Shown here: positions 6,984 through 14,736 of the stretch, piece after piece | Position numbering within the stretch: the first letter of the stretch is position 1 | Layout: each line of letters starts with the position of its first letter | Source: Jiangella sp. DSM 45060 | GTDB taxonomy: Bacteria; Actinomycetota; Actinomycetes; Jiangellales; Jiangellaceae | Length of the DNA stretch: 64,000 bases | Assembly: GCF_900105175.1 (NCBI RefSeq) | Contig: NZ_LT629771.1 | Location: forward strand, 6,592,622 to 6,656,621 | Direction of reading: 5' to 3' | Notes under the pieces: model-generated | The model's input: the letters and a program-made list of their open reading frames with translations, nothing else | Database searches by the model: none | What the model was told of the DNA's origin: nothing | Position numbers and translations under genes: made by a program

Positions 6984-9497
6984 TCAGGCGGTGTCCATGG
7001 CGCGGTGACGCGCTCGCAGGGCCAGCAGACCGGCGGCGAGCAGGAGTGCGGCGAGCGCGACGCCGCCCAGCGTCCACACCCCGGTGTCCGGCAGCAGGTC
7101 GTTCTCGGCCGGGCCTTCGTCGCCCACGCCGGAACCGTCGTCCGAACCGGCCTCCGAACCGGCCTCCGAGCCAGACTCCGAGCCAGACTCCGAGCCAGAC
7201 TCCGAACCGCTCCCCGACTCGGAACCGGACTCGTCGCCCGGGCCGTCGGTCGGATCGGGCGACGGGGACGGCGTGGGCGGCAGGTCCGGCGCCGAGGTGA
7301 CGCGCAGGAGCACGTCGGCGCCGTCCCACACCGCGTCGAACGTGTAATCGCCCGACGTGACCTCCTGCGCCGCCAGATCCGTACTGCCCGGCCCGGACGT
7401 CGTCACGACGGCGAACTCGTCGCCCTCCGCCGGGGCGAACCCGTCGAGCACTGTCACGTCCCAGGTGATGTCGCCGAGGGTCTGGAACGAGGTGGCGATC
7501 CGGTCGAACCCATCGCACGCCGCGTGCCCGCCGAGCTCGACGCCGAGGGTGCCGTTACCGGTGAACTCGTCATTGACGGTGAGACAGCCGGCCGACGACC
7601 CGGCGGCGACCGTCCCGCCGTCGAGCGCGAGCGACAACACCGTCCCGGTGCCGCGCAGCATCCCCTGCGCCGTCGCCGCCGTCTGACCCAGGTCGCCGTC
7701 GACCGCCACCGACCCGCCGGCCACCGACAGCCGCGACCCGTCGGCGTTCTGCGTCCAGTCGCCGCCCAGCACCAGCGAGCCGGAGCCGCCGTGCCGCAAC
7801 GTCCCCGCACCGCGCAGGTCGCCGCCGAACGACGTCGACGCGGAGCCCACGACGGACAGCGCCGACGCCGCGTCCACCAGCAGCACCGAGCCCGAGTCCG
7901 ATCCGGACCCGGACAGCGCGCCCACCGCCTCGTTGTCGTTCAGCACGAACGTCCCGCCGCCGGTGATCGACAGCTCGGCGGTGTCCGGGATCAGGTCGTG
8001 CAGGTCGGCGTGGTCGGTGTGGACCGTCGTGACGTGTGCGTCCTGGATCTCGAAGTCGCCCGGCACGGACGTGTCGCGGTGCAGCGAGACCGCGCCGCTC
8101 TCGGCGACCGTCCGGCCGGCGAACGTGCTGGACCCGCCGTCGCTGAAGATGATCGGCGCGTCGATGCCCGCGCTCTCGAGGCTCAGGTCGCCCGAGCCCG
8201 CGACGGACACGAGGTCGACGACCGACGGCGTGGCCCGGGTCTCGACCCGCCCGCCGCCGTTCGTCAGCGCGACGTCGGTCACCGTCAGGCTCGCCCCGGG
8301 CGCGAGCGTGGCCAGCACCGACTGGTCGCCGATCCGCAGCTCCTCGTCGAGCGTGATCGTGTCCGCGGTGCCCACCACCGCGCCGTCGTACGCCGTCGTG
8401 ATGCCCGACCCCGCCGGCCCCAGCGCCAGTGCGTCGTTCACCACGAGCAGCGACTCCGCGCCGTTGACCGCAGTCAGGCCGTCGTGACCCAGCTGGCCCT
8501 CCTCGATGCTCAGGCGCCCCGGGCCGTGCGCCGTCCCGACCCGCACCTCGCCGTTCGGGTCGCTGGTCAGGCTCGCGAACTGCGGCACGACGGCGTCGCC
8601 GTCGAGGGCGAGCACACCGTCACCGACGTGCAGGTCGCCGGCGAACGACAGCGGGTCGCCGCCGCTGCCGCCCTGCACGTGCACGTACGCGCCGAGCGTC
8701 ACGGGCTCAGCGAGCGTGACGGCGTGCGGCCCCGCGACCAGCGAGTACGGCCCGAGAACCCCGCCGTCGCCGAGTGTGATGGGCCGCTCGAACTCGGTGT
8801 CACCGGTGAACTCCACCGTCGCCTCGTCGACGACGGTAACGGCGCCGCCCGCGCCGCCGCAGTCCGTCCCGCCGCAGCGCAGCGTGATGTCGTCCTCCAG
8901 CCCGATCGTCCCCGCGTAGGTCGAGCCGCGGAGTGCGACGGTCCCGGCGCCGCGGAACCGCAGCGCCTCGTCGTCGCCGCCGATGCGGGCCGCAAGCGTC
9001 GCGCCGTCCTCCAGCTGGACGATGTCCGTCGCGTTCGCCGCCTGCGTGAACCGCAGCTGGTGCGGCGCCTCGATCGTGAGATCGGCGGTGACGTGGTGCA
9101 GATGCTCGCCCGCGCTGGACGGGACCTCCAGGCCGGTCGCCAGCGTCGTCGGCGCCGAGACGGTGAAGAAATGCGCCTCGATGTCGTCGCCGGAGAGGTC
9201 GTAGCCGGGCGCCTCGACCCGCAGCACGCTGAACGTCGTGCCGCCGAGGTCGTTGACGGCCTCCTGGGCGGCGGCACCGGGCCCGAAGACGACGCCGTCG
9301 CCCTCGCCGGGCGCCCCGCCCGCGCAATCGGCCCAGTTCTCTGCGGTGGACCAGTTAGCATCGCCCCCGGCTCCGGTCCAGCGGCAGGTCAGGCCGAGGG
9401 CTTGGGCGGGTGTGGCCGGAAGTGTCAGCGCGACGAGCACCGTGGTAACGGCGCAGGTGGCAGCGGCCCGGAAACGGGCAGAGGTCGTCGAAGTCAC
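6984..9497 (-). CDS. LPXTG-anchored surface protein with beta-helix-like body
   Basis: An 837-residue exported protein. A signal peptide (1 to about 33, ...LTLPATPAQA) leads to a long Gly/Asp/Val/Thr-rich body (about 35-740) with autotransporter/pectin-lyase-like repeats (for example GDGGVLGPYSLVAGPHAVTLAEPVTLG). About 755-793 is a Ser-Gly-Glu repeat stalk. The C terminus has the sortase motif LPDTG (802-806), a hydrophobic helix and a basic tail. It is therefore probably attached to the cell wall and projected from the surface, perhaps as an adhesin. The stalk is encoded by a short DNA repeat at 7141-7230 that could vary in length by slippage. It is divergent from a LuxR-type regulator with a gap of only about 50 bp. 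Confidence 0.85.
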   Translation of the reverse strand: MTSTTSARFRAAATCAVTTVLVALTLPATPAQALGLTCRWTGAGGDANWSTAENWADCAGGAPGEGDGVVFGPGAAAQEAVNDLGGTTFSVLRVEAPGYDLSGDDIEAHFFTVSAPTTLATGLEVPSSAGEHLHHVTADLTIEAPHQLRFTQAANATDIVQLEDGATLAARIGGDDEALRFRGAGTVALRGSTYAGTIGLEDDITLRCGGTDCGGAGGAVTVVDEATVEFTGDTEFERPITLGDGGVLGPYSLVAGPHAVTLAEPVTLGAYVHVQGGSGGDPLSFAGDLHVGDGVLALDGDAVVPQFASLTSDPNGEVRVGTAHGPGRLSIEEGQLGHDGLTAVNGAESLLVVNDALALGPAGSGITTAYDGAVVGTADTITLDEELRIGDQSVLATLAPGASLTVTDVALTNGGGRVETRATPSVVDLVSVAGSGDLSLESAGIDAPIIFSDGGSSTFAGRTVAESGAVSLHRDTSVPGDFEIQDAHVTTVHTDHADLHDLIPDTAELSITGGGTFVLNDNEAVGALSGSGSDSGSVLLVDAASALSVVGSASTSFGGDLRGAGTLRHGGSGSLVLGGDWTQNADGSRLSVAGGSVAVDGDLGQTAATAQGMLRGTGTVLSLALDGGTVAAGSSAGCLTVNDEFTGNGTLGVELGGHAACDGFDRIATSFQTLGDITWDVTVLDGFAPAEGDEFAVVTTSGPGSTDLAAQEVTSGDYTFDAVWDGADVLLRVTSAPDLPPTPSPSPDPTDGPGDESGSESGSGSESGSESGSESGSEAGSEAGSDDGSGVGDEGPAENDLLPDTGVWTLGGVALAALLLAAGLLALRARHRAMDTA

Positions 9498-9548
9498 GGG
9501 CTCGACCGTAGGGAGGGGGCACGGGATGGGCGAGTGGGGTTCCTACGC

Positions 9549-11387
9549 ATGCCGCCGTCCGGGCATGGGGGTTTCCACGGTTTCTCGGTGGCGGCGGTGA
9601 GGCGGGGACTGGTCGACGGCGAGGGCGCCGCGCTCGCGAGCGGGTCGTTGCCGGCGCTCACGCGCGGTGATGTGGCGGCGGCGCTGACGACGTCCGCGCG
9701 CGGCGTGCTGCGGCTGGCGCGGTACGAGCAGCTCAGCGGGCGGGAGCGGCCGGCGCACGAGCGGCTCACCGCGGTCCTGCCGACGCTCACCGACGCGGCG
9801 CTGCGCCGCGACGTCGAGGTGCAGCTGCAGCTCGGGGTGGCGTTCGAGCCGGCGTTCGGCGCGTTCACGCTGACGCTCGACGTCCCGCTCCCGGGCGGGC
9901 CGGCGGGGACCGCCGCGACCCGCGTCCGCGCCCTCGTCGCCGTCGCGTTCCACCGCCTCGTCATGGACGGCGTCGAGCCGGCCGGAGGTTGGACGGCGGC
10001 GCCGACGGCCGCGGACTGGGCGGAGCAGCTGTCGCTCGAGGAGCAGGCCCGGATCGGGTTCCTGGAGCTGCTGGAGCGCGGCGACCCGGACGAGATCCTG
10101 GACGCGATCGACCTGCTCTACTGGGTGCCCACGCTGTCGCTGGCGCACTCATTGGTGGTCGAGGCGCTGGCCGTGGCCGACGCCGCCCGGCGCGCGGCCG
10201 AGCGGGCCGGGATCGGCGCGATCGGGCCGTTCCTCGACCACACCACCGGCTGCAGCTACACGACACAGTTGCGGGTGGCTGACGCGGCGGGGCTGATCGA
10301 GCGGGCGCTGACCGGCTTCGAGGACTCAGGCAACTGGTCGTGGTGGATGCACGCGCGCTCGGTGCAGCACGTACTCGCGGTGATGTCGCGCGAGCAGCTG
10401 CCCGACGGCGGCGCGACGATGTCCGAGCTGGAGCGGCTGCTGCTCCTCGGCGACTGGCGGGAGGGACGGCGCTCGCTGGGGCACTCGGTGCTGATGGAGA
10501 TGGCGATCGTCCTGACCAGCGTCGGTGACGCCGACGGCGCCCGGCGGCTCGTGCTCGCCGACGGCGGCATCGACGAGATGGTGCTCACCAACTCCGACCG
10601 CGCGCTGATCGCCGAGATGCTGTTCGCGGCCGCCGTGGCCGACGGCGACGACGCCGAGGCGGCGCGGCTGCGGCGCGTCGTCGAACACATGATGCCGTCG
10701 CCGTACGTGCTGATCGTGCGGGAGCGGATGGGAGCGCTGCTGTCCGGCGGCGCCGTCCAGGAGGCACCGGTGGTCGAGGATCTGGGCAACGGGTTCGAGA
10801 TCTTCCGGACCCGCTGGCTGCTGCTGTCCGACGCCGTCCGGCGCGGTCGCCGCGACGCGGCGCTCGGCGCCCTCGCCAACCTCGACGCCTACGCCAGCGA
10901 GGCGCGCGTCGCCGCCGTCCGGACCCGGGCGGTGCAGCTGTTCCGGACGCCGGTGGCCGCGGCCGAGGACCTGCTGAGCACCAGGCAGCTCGAGGTCGCG
11001 ACGCTCGCCGCCGCCGGCCGCACCAACCGGGAGATCGCGGCGGCGCTGTTCCTCGGCGTGCGGACGGTCGAGGGGTACGTGGCGAGCGCGCTGCGGACCC
11101 TCGGGCTGACCCGCCGGGAGGACCTGGCGACGGTGTCGCTGCCGGTCTCGCTCGGCGACGCGGACGGGACGTCGGCGGAGCCGGTGTACCTGACGTTGCG
11201 GCAGGGCCAGGTGGCGGCGCTGATCGCGGCGGGCGCGAGCAACCTGGACATCGGTGAGGCGCTCGGGATCACCGAGAAGACGGTCGACAAGCACATCGCG
11301 GCGATCAAGGAGCGGACCGGGCTGGGGACGCGGACCGCGATCGCCGCGTCGTTCCACACCGTCCTGGCCCAGCCCGCCGCGACGTGA
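9549..11387 (+). CDS. LuxR-type regulator with two C-terminal HTH domains
   Basis: About 612 residues. The N-terminal 450 are helical and unrecognised, without an obvious Walker A motif. Two LuxR/GerE HTH domains then follow in tandem: about 477-527 (STRQLEVATLAAAGRTNREI) and about 547-600 (TLRQGQVAALIAAGASNLDI, then GITEKTVDKHIAAI). Most LuxR proteins have one. The start is uncertain: ATG 9549 is used, with GTG 9588 and 9597 as alternatives, and the frame stays open far upstream only as a shadow of the opposite gene. It is divergent from the LPXTG gene and probably controls it or itself. Confidence 0.82.
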   Translation: MPPSGHGGFHGFSVAAVRRGLVDGEGAALASGSLPALTRGDVAAALTTSARGVLRLARYEQLSGRERPAHERLTAVLPTLTDAALRRDVEVQLQLGVAFEPAFGAFTLTLDVPLPGGPAGTAATRVRALVAVAFHRLVMDGVEPAGGWTAAPTAADWAEQLSLEEQARIGFLELLERGDPDEILDAIDLLYWVPTLSLAHSLVVEALAVADAARRAAERAGIGAIGPFLDHTTGCSYTTQLRVADAAGLIERALTGFEDSGNWSWWMHARSVQHVLAVMSREQLPDGGATMSELERLLLLGDWREGRRSLGHSVLMEMAIVLTSVGDADGARRLVLADGGIDEMVLTNSDRALIAEMLFAAAVADGDDAEAARLRRVVEHMMPSPYVLIVRERMGALLSGGAVQEAPVVEDLGNGFEIFRTRWLLLSDAVRRGRRDAALGALANLDAYASEARVAAVRTRAVQLFRTPVAAAEDLLSTRQLEVATLAAAGRTNREIAAALFLGVRTVEGYVASALRTLGLTRREDLATVSLPVSLGDADGTSAEPVYLTLRQGQVAALIAAGASNLDIGEALGITEKTVDKHIAAIKERTGLGTRTAIAASFHTVLAQPAAT

Positions 11388-11399
11388 GAAAACACGAAA

Positions 11400-11423
11400 C
11401 CCCAGACCGGTTGCGGCCTGGGG
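11400..11423 (-). terminator. Hairpin terminator, probably the original tRNA-Arg terminator
   Basis: CCCCAGACCG and CGGCCTGGGG form a 10-bp stem with one mismatch and a 4-nt loop. Read leftward it is followed by TTTCGTGTTTT, a typical intrinsic terminator tail. Before prophage insertion this lay directly downstream of the tRNA-Arg 3' end; it may also stop luxR transcription. Confidence 0.7.
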
Positions 11424-11432
11424 CTTCACCGT

Positions 11433-11467
11433 GCGCGCCCGAAGGGACTCGAACCCCTAACCTTCTG
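11433..11467. repeat. attL core (tRNA-Arg 3' fragment)
   Basis: 35 bp matching 32886-32920 except C instead of T at 11447. It holds the T-arm and 3' acceptor strand of tRNA-Arg but not the anticodon or D arms, so it is a displaced tRNA end rather than a working tRNA. Confidence 0.93.
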
Positions 11468-11611
11468 GTTAGAGGCCGCCACCCAAGTTGACCAGCCACG
11501 ATACCCCGGGCCAGCGCTCGTGCCCGCCGCGTCCACGGACTGGTCAGTAGCGTCACGACACGACGGCGATGTCGTCACGCTTCGGCCAACTAGGTTTAGC
11601 GGACGTGCGGC
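11468..11611 (+). other. Stop-free attP-proximal stretch encoding a virion-form repressor tail
   Basis: In the integrated form this precedes integrase and holds no gene. Read in the frame of the repressor-like gene of attR (codons counted from 11466, where the stop TGA becomes TGG) it is open for 49 codons, beginning WLEAATQVDQ and ending TRFSGRAA, with TGA at 11613-11615. That TGA overlaps the integrase ATG (11612) as ATGA. In the excised circle the repressor would thus carry a 49-residue tail and be translationally coupled to integrase. Confidence 0.8.
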
Positions 11612-12496
11612 ATGATCCCGGAACGGGATATTGCATTGTCCGTGACTAACCCATTTTCCCCGGAATGGGCGGTCGTGATCGATATGTTCGCTACCGCTCT
11701 GCGGGCTGCCGGGCAGCCCGACTCCACCATCAAGACACGCACCGCCCACACGAAGCGGCTCGCCCGCGTGTTCTCCCCGACAGGGCCGTGGGAGATCACC
11801 GGCGAGCAGCTGGTCACGTGGGCCGGCACCCAGCGGTGGGCAGCCGAGACCCGCCGCAGCTACTACGCGTCGTTCAGGAAGTTCTACGGCTGGGGGTTCG
11901 GCAGCGGCCGCACGTCAGCCAACCCGGCGCTGACGCTGCCCAGTGTCCAGCCCGGCCAACCCTGCCCGCGGCCGACACCGGACCGCGTCTACCGGGAAGC
12001 CCTGCTCGCGGCCGGCCGCCGCGAGCGGCTCATGGTCCGGCTGGCGGAGGAACAGGGCATGCGCCGCGGCGAGGTTGCCGTCAGTCACGCCGACGACCTG
12101 ATCGAGGACCTGGCCGGCTGGTCGCTGATCGTGCACGGCAAGGGCGGCAAGACCCGCATCGTGCCGTTGTTGGACACCATCGCCGCCGAGCTGCTCGCGC
12201 TCGGACCCGGGTACTTCTTCCCCGGCCGGGTGAACGGGCACCTGTCGGCCGAGTATGTCGGGAAGCTGATCGCCCGGATCATGCCCGGCACCTGGACCAT
12301 GCATTCGCTGCGGCACCGGTTCGCCAGCAAGGCGTACGCGGTCGACCGGGACCTGTTCACCCTGCAGGAGCTGCTCGGCCACGCCAACCCGAACACGACC
12401 CGCGTCTACGTCCACGTCGCCGACGACACCCGCCGTGCGCTGGTGCACGCCGCCGCCGGCGTACGCCAGCGCGCCCAGCTGGCGACGGTGGCGTGA
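11612..12496 (+). CDS. int: Phage tyrosine integrase
   Basis: A 294-residue tyrosine recombinase. A SAM-like core-binding domain spans about 15-110. The catalytic set is visible: R151 (GMRRGEV), K177 (HGKGGKTR), H231 and R234 (HSLRHRF), H257 (LLGHANPNTT) and Y266 (RVYVHV). It would integrate and excise the element at the tRNA-Arg 3' end, and lies 144 bp from attL as usual. There is no good ribosome binding site before ATG 11612; in the circular form this ATG overlaps the repressor stop codon, so translation is likely coupled to repressor translation. An ATCCC-N5-GGGAT operator lies over codons 2-6. Confidence 0.95.
   Translation: MIPERDIALSVTNPFSPEWAVVIDMFATALRAAGQPDSTIKTRTAHTKRLARVFSPTGPWEITGEQLVTWAGTQRWAAETRRSYYASFRKFYGWGFGSGRTSANPALTLPSVQPGQPCPRPTPDRVYREALLAAGRRERLMVRLAEEQGMRRGEVAVSHADDLIEDLAGWSLIVHGKGGKTRIVPLLDTIAAELLALGPGYFFPGRVNGHLSAEYVGKLIARIMPGTWTMHSLRHRFASKAYAVDRDLFTLQELLGHANPNTTRVYVHVADDTRRALVHAAAGVRQRAQLATVA
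11615..11629. promoter_or_regulatory. Operator-like palindrome O1 (ATCCC-N5-GGGAT)
   Basis: ATCCCGGAACGGGAT, inside the first codons of integrase. It shares ATGATCCC...GGGATAT with the site at 13934-13948. Confidence 0.6.
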
Positions 12497-12510
12497 CGAT
12501 GTGCAGCCGA

Positions 12511-12756
12511 TCAGCCGCGGCGGGCGACCTCGAACCGCTCGACCACGGCCGCCAAGGACGACCCCAGCGCGTCGGCCACGTGCGCCAGCTCGACGACGTC
12601 GAGGCGCCGTTCCCCCGACTCGTACTTGGAGACGAACGACTGCGGGGTACCGAGCCGCCCAGCGACGTCGTACTGGGTCAGGCCGGCCTCATGCCGGAGC
12701 GCACGCAGCACCGCGCACAGGTGCTCGTACTCGACCGACCCCCGGGACCTCTCCAC
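12511..12756 (-). CDS. XRE-family HTH regulator
   Basis: An 81-residue protein that is nearly all one XRE HTH domain: LCAVLRALRHEAGLTQYDVAGRLGTPQSFVSKYESGERRLDVVEL without any effector domain. It could be a Cro-like or accessory phage repressor. It is convergent with integrase and divergent from the small rightward genes; operator-like site O3 lies 31 bp upstream of its start, suggesting it binds that site and controls both itself and the rightward genes. Which of the two HTH proteins (this or 32580-32921) binds the ATCCC operators cannot be told from sequence. Confidence 0.85.
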   Translation of the reverse strand: MERSRGSVEYEHLCAVLRALRHEAGLTQYDVAGRLGTPQSFVSKYESGERRLDVVELAHVADALGSSLAAVVERFEVARRG

Positions 12757-12786
12757 GAGGTGAACTCGACCGCCTCACCACGCGTA

Positions 12787-12801
12787 ATCCCAAACCAGGA
12801 T
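12787..12801. promoter_or_regulatory. Operator-like palindrome O3
   Basis: ATCCCAAACCAGGAT, matching the ATCCC-N5-GGGAT pattern with one mismatch in the right arm. It lies in the divergent gap between the XRE gene and the rightward gene at 12844. Confidence 0.45.
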
Positions 12802-12843
12802 CACGGCCCGCGAGCCGACACGGACTCCCCGAGAGGAACGATC

Positions 12844-13176
12844 ATGACCGCCACCACCGACGCTCCCGCGATCGACATCAAGGCCCCGATCGGTGCTCGC
12901 GAGGTCCAGGCCGTCGCCGACCTCCTCGACACGCACCGCGACCTGGCGCCGCCGCGCTACCTGACGATCGGCCGCTATAGCGACGACCTCGGCGGCAACG
13001 TCTACGCCAGCTGGTCCGCCGACAGCCGCGAGGACGTCGCCGCCTGGGCAGCCATGCTCGGCGCCGACGTCTACGAGTACACAACCGGCGTCGGGTGCTC
13101 CCTGCGTGCCACCGTCACCGTTGACGGCCTCGACGTCGAGGTGGCGCTGCTCTGGCAGGCCGGGCAGGACCGATGA
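12844..13176 (+). CDS. Prophage hypothetical protein
   Basis: 110 residues (MTATTDAPAIDIKAPIGARE...). GAGAGGAA lies 6 nt upstream of the ATG. No recognised domain; composition suggests a small soluble alpha/beta protein (YLTIGRYSDDLGGNVYASW, VTVDGLDVEVALLW). First gene of a rightward unit, overlapping the next gene by ATGA. Confidence 0.75.
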   Translation: MTATTDAPAIDIKAPIGAREVQAVADLLDTHRDLAPPRYLTIGRYSDDLGGNVYASWSADSREDVAAWAAMLGADVYEYTTGVGCSLRATVTVDGLDVEVALLWQAGQDR

Positions 13177-13445
13177 GCGCGCGCGGCGACCACGCCGAGT
13201 ACGTCGCGTTCGCGCGGCGGATCCTGCGCGCACTCGGCCGGCGCATGGCGGCAGCCGACCCCGAGGACCTGGTCGAGCTGCTCGCGCTGTCACGCGACGT
13301 CGACACCGCGATCGTGCAGGCCATCGTCGGGCTGCGCGCCGCCGGGTTCTCGTGGTCAGAGATCGCGATCGCCACCGGGACCACGCGGCAGGCCGCCCAC
13401 AAGCGGTGGGCTGCCGACGTCGATCGGCTGTCAACCGCTAGTTGA
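13173..13445 (+). CDS. Small HTH-like prophage protein
   Basis: 90 residues. The C-terminal part FSWSEIAIATGTTRQAAHKRW resembles the HTH of a widespread actinobacterial small-protein family, so DNA binding is plausible. It starts by ATGA overlap with the previous gene. Its 3' end is duplicated as a decayed fragment between the terminase and portal genes (25611-25715). Confidence 0.75.
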   Translation: MSARGDHAEYVAFARRILRALGRRMAAADPEDLVELLALSRDVDTAIVQAIVGLRAAGFSWSEIAIATGTTRQAAHKRWAADVDRLSTAS

Positions 13446-13554
13446 CGTCCCCGAGCACGGCGGACCCGCCGTGCCGACGGGGCGGACCCGGCTCGGTGGT
13501 CGCACACCGGGCCGGGCCCTTGATCCACCACCAGATCGAACCTGGAGGCAGACC

Positions 13555-13734
13555 ATGTCCGACCCTACCCAGCTCGCCCGGCTCGTCGACGTCGTCGTGG
13601 ACGACCTCGACCGCATGCGGGGATTGCTCGACAGCGCGCGGGTGACGCTTGCCGCGGCCGTCGACGTCGTCGACAACAGCAAGACCGGCCTGACCGCACT
13701 CCGCGACCAGCTCGGCAATCGGTCAGCACGGTGA
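13555..13734 (+). CDS. Small helical prophage protein
   Basis: 59 residues, MSDPTQLARLVDVVVDDLDR..., predicted to be largely helical or coiled coil. CTGGAGG lies 7 nt before the ATG. Its TGA overlaps the GTG of the next, very small gene. Function unknown. Confidence 0.7.
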   Translation: MSDPTQLARLVDVVVDDLDRMRGLLDSARVTLAAAVDVVDNSKTGLTALRDQLGNRSAR

Positions 13735-13808
13735 ACCGCCGCCGTGTCGAGATAGCAGCCTGGCTGCTCGCGCTGGCGCTGCTCACGATCGTCATCTGGC
13801 TCGTCTGA
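13731..13808 (+). CDS. 25-residue single-pass membrane microprotein
   Basis: GTG start overlapping the previous stop (GTGA). It encodes VNRRRVEIAAWLLALALLTI followed by VIWLV and TGA: a basic N terminus followed by one hydrophobic helix and nothing else. The coupling and clean topology argue for a real gene. It could act on the membrane or on a partner such as the upstream 59-residue protein; function unknown. Confidence 0.6.
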   Translation: MNRRRVEIAAWLLALALLTIVIWLV

Positions 13809-13821
13809 CGAAGCGAGGGCC

Positions 13822-13840
13822 CGGCACCGTGATGGTGCCG
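13822..13840 (+). terminator. Hairpin after the small-gene unit
   Basis: CGGCACC-GTGAT-GGTGCCG, a perfect 7-bp stem just after the microprotein stop. No T tract. Confidence 0.5.
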
Positions 13841-13933
13841 AGCCGCACGCCGTCTACCCCATCCACCATCCCAGGCCCCCGCGCTAACCTCCCACGGCGC
13901 GTTCGGCCTCTCACGTCGGGACGCTACCAGATG

Positions 13934-13948
13934 ATCCCAATTTGGGAT
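13934..13948. promoter_or_regulatory. Operator-like palindrome O2 (ATCCC-N5-GGGAT)
   Basis: ATCCCAATTTGGGAT, a perfect 15-bp dyad 48 bp upstream of the next rightward gene, the same pattern as O1 with matching flanks (ATG before, AT after). Confidence 0.65.
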
Positions 13949-13995
13949 ATCGTCACCGTCGCACCGCCGCATCAACCGTCCGGGGAGTGTGCTAC

Positions 13996-14211
13996 ATGAC
14001 GATCATGACGAAACCCACGCCGAGTCGGCCGGCGGCCGGCCGCCGCCCGCCGATCGTCCTCCTGCTGGCGCTCGCCCTCGCGGCCGTCGCCCTGGTCGTC
14101 GTTCCGATCGTCGTGCTCGAGCAGCGCGACGATCGCAGAGAGCGCGAGACGCAACAGGAGATCGAGCAGCTCGACGACGCGCTCTGCTACCCGGGCGAGC
14201 CTGGCTGCTGA
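13996..14211 (+). CDS. Small single-pass membrane protein
   Basis: 71 residues: a basic N terminus (MTIMTKPTPSRPAAGRRPP), one hydrophobic helix (about 20-42), then a charged tail (QRDDRRERETQQEIEQLDDA) with two cysteines near the end. GGGGAG lies 8 nt upstream. Operator O2 precedes it, so it is probably controlled by a phage repressor; a role in exclusion or lysis is possible but not shown. Confidence 0.7.
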   Translation: MTIMTKPTPSRPAAGRRPPIVLLLALALAAVALVVVPIVVLEQRDDRRERETQQEIEQLDDALCYPGEPGC

Positions 14212-14325
14212 GACTCGGCGTCAACCTCACCGCCCGCTGGCACTTGCATGGTGCCGCCGCGGGGCCACGGATGGATGGCCGGAGAGCGGGACCCTCAAGC
14301 CTGCGAAGACCCGACCAGCGCCGAA

Positions 14326-14367
14326 GCGGGACCCCCGCCACCCACGCAGAGGTGACGGGGGTCCCGC
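14326..14367. terminator. Strong hairpin terminator at the end of the late operon
   Basis: GCGGGACCCCCG and CGGGGGTCCCGC form a perfect 12-bp stem around an 18-nt loop. It lies between the convergent rightward small-gene unit and the leftward structural operon and could stop both. Confidence 0.75.
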
Positions 14368-14371
14368 ACGT

Positions 14372-14572
14372 TCAGCCGCCGAAGACGCCGCCGACGTACG
14401 AGCCGATCGCTGACCCGCCGGCCGCTGCGAGGCCGGCCGCGATCCACAGGGCGCGCTCGAGCTTGCGGATCCGCGTCTCGTGGTCGAGCACCTTCGGTGC
14501 GAGGTGCTCGCGCAGCAGTGTGTGGATCTCGACGATGCGGTCGTGGTCGGAGGTGATGGCGTCGTCGGTCAC
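14372..14572 (-). CDS. XhlA/holin-like small membrane protein
   Basis: 66 residues: an amphipathic coiled-coil part (HDRIVEIHTLLREHLAPKVL...RIRKLERAL) followed by one C-terminal membrane helix (WIAAGLAAAGGSAIGSYVGG). That layout matches phage hemolysin XhlA/accessory holin proteins. GTG at 14572 has GGAGG 7 nt upstream and overlaps the preceding stop (GTGA). Last gene of the leftward operon. Confidence 0.65.
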   Translation of the reverse strand: MTDDAITSDHDRIVEIHTLLREHLAPKVLDHETRIRKLERALWIAAGLAAAGGSAIGSYVGGVFGG

Positions 14573-14736
14573 GGGACCGCCTCCGGGCCAGCGGTGCACT
14601 CGGGGTCGAGCATCGCGAACCCGAACCGGTCCCGCGGCGCCTCGTGCTCGAAACCGCCGACGTGCACGCACATCGCGACGCCGCCGGTGCTGGCCAGCCC
14701 GACGATCTGCGTCTCGCCCTGCTCCTCGTCGCTCAT
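14569..14736 (-). CDS. Small prophage hypothetical protein
   Basis: 55 residues, MSDEEQGETQIVGLASTGGV..., linked to both neighbours by ATGA and GTGA overlaps. No family recognised; position after the tail fibre genes suggests an accessory tail or lysis role. Confidence 0.65.
   Translation of the reverse strand: MSDEEQGETQIVGLASTGGVAMCVHVGGFEHEAPRDRFGFAMLDPECTAGPEAVP

Noticed and set aside
6972-9548. Very long upstream extension of the LuxR-type gene
   Set aside because: It lies antisense to the LPXTG gene and its low-complexity Arg/Ala/His sequence is a GC-rich shadow frame.
11433-11467. A second tRNA-Arg gene at the left prophage end
   Set aside because: Only the 3' 35 nt are present; no D arm, anticodon arm or 5' acceptor strand.
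13822-13840. Riboswitch or sRNA in the small-gene region
   Set aside because: Only a simple 7-bp hairpin is present; no conserved riboswitch pattern could be recognised.
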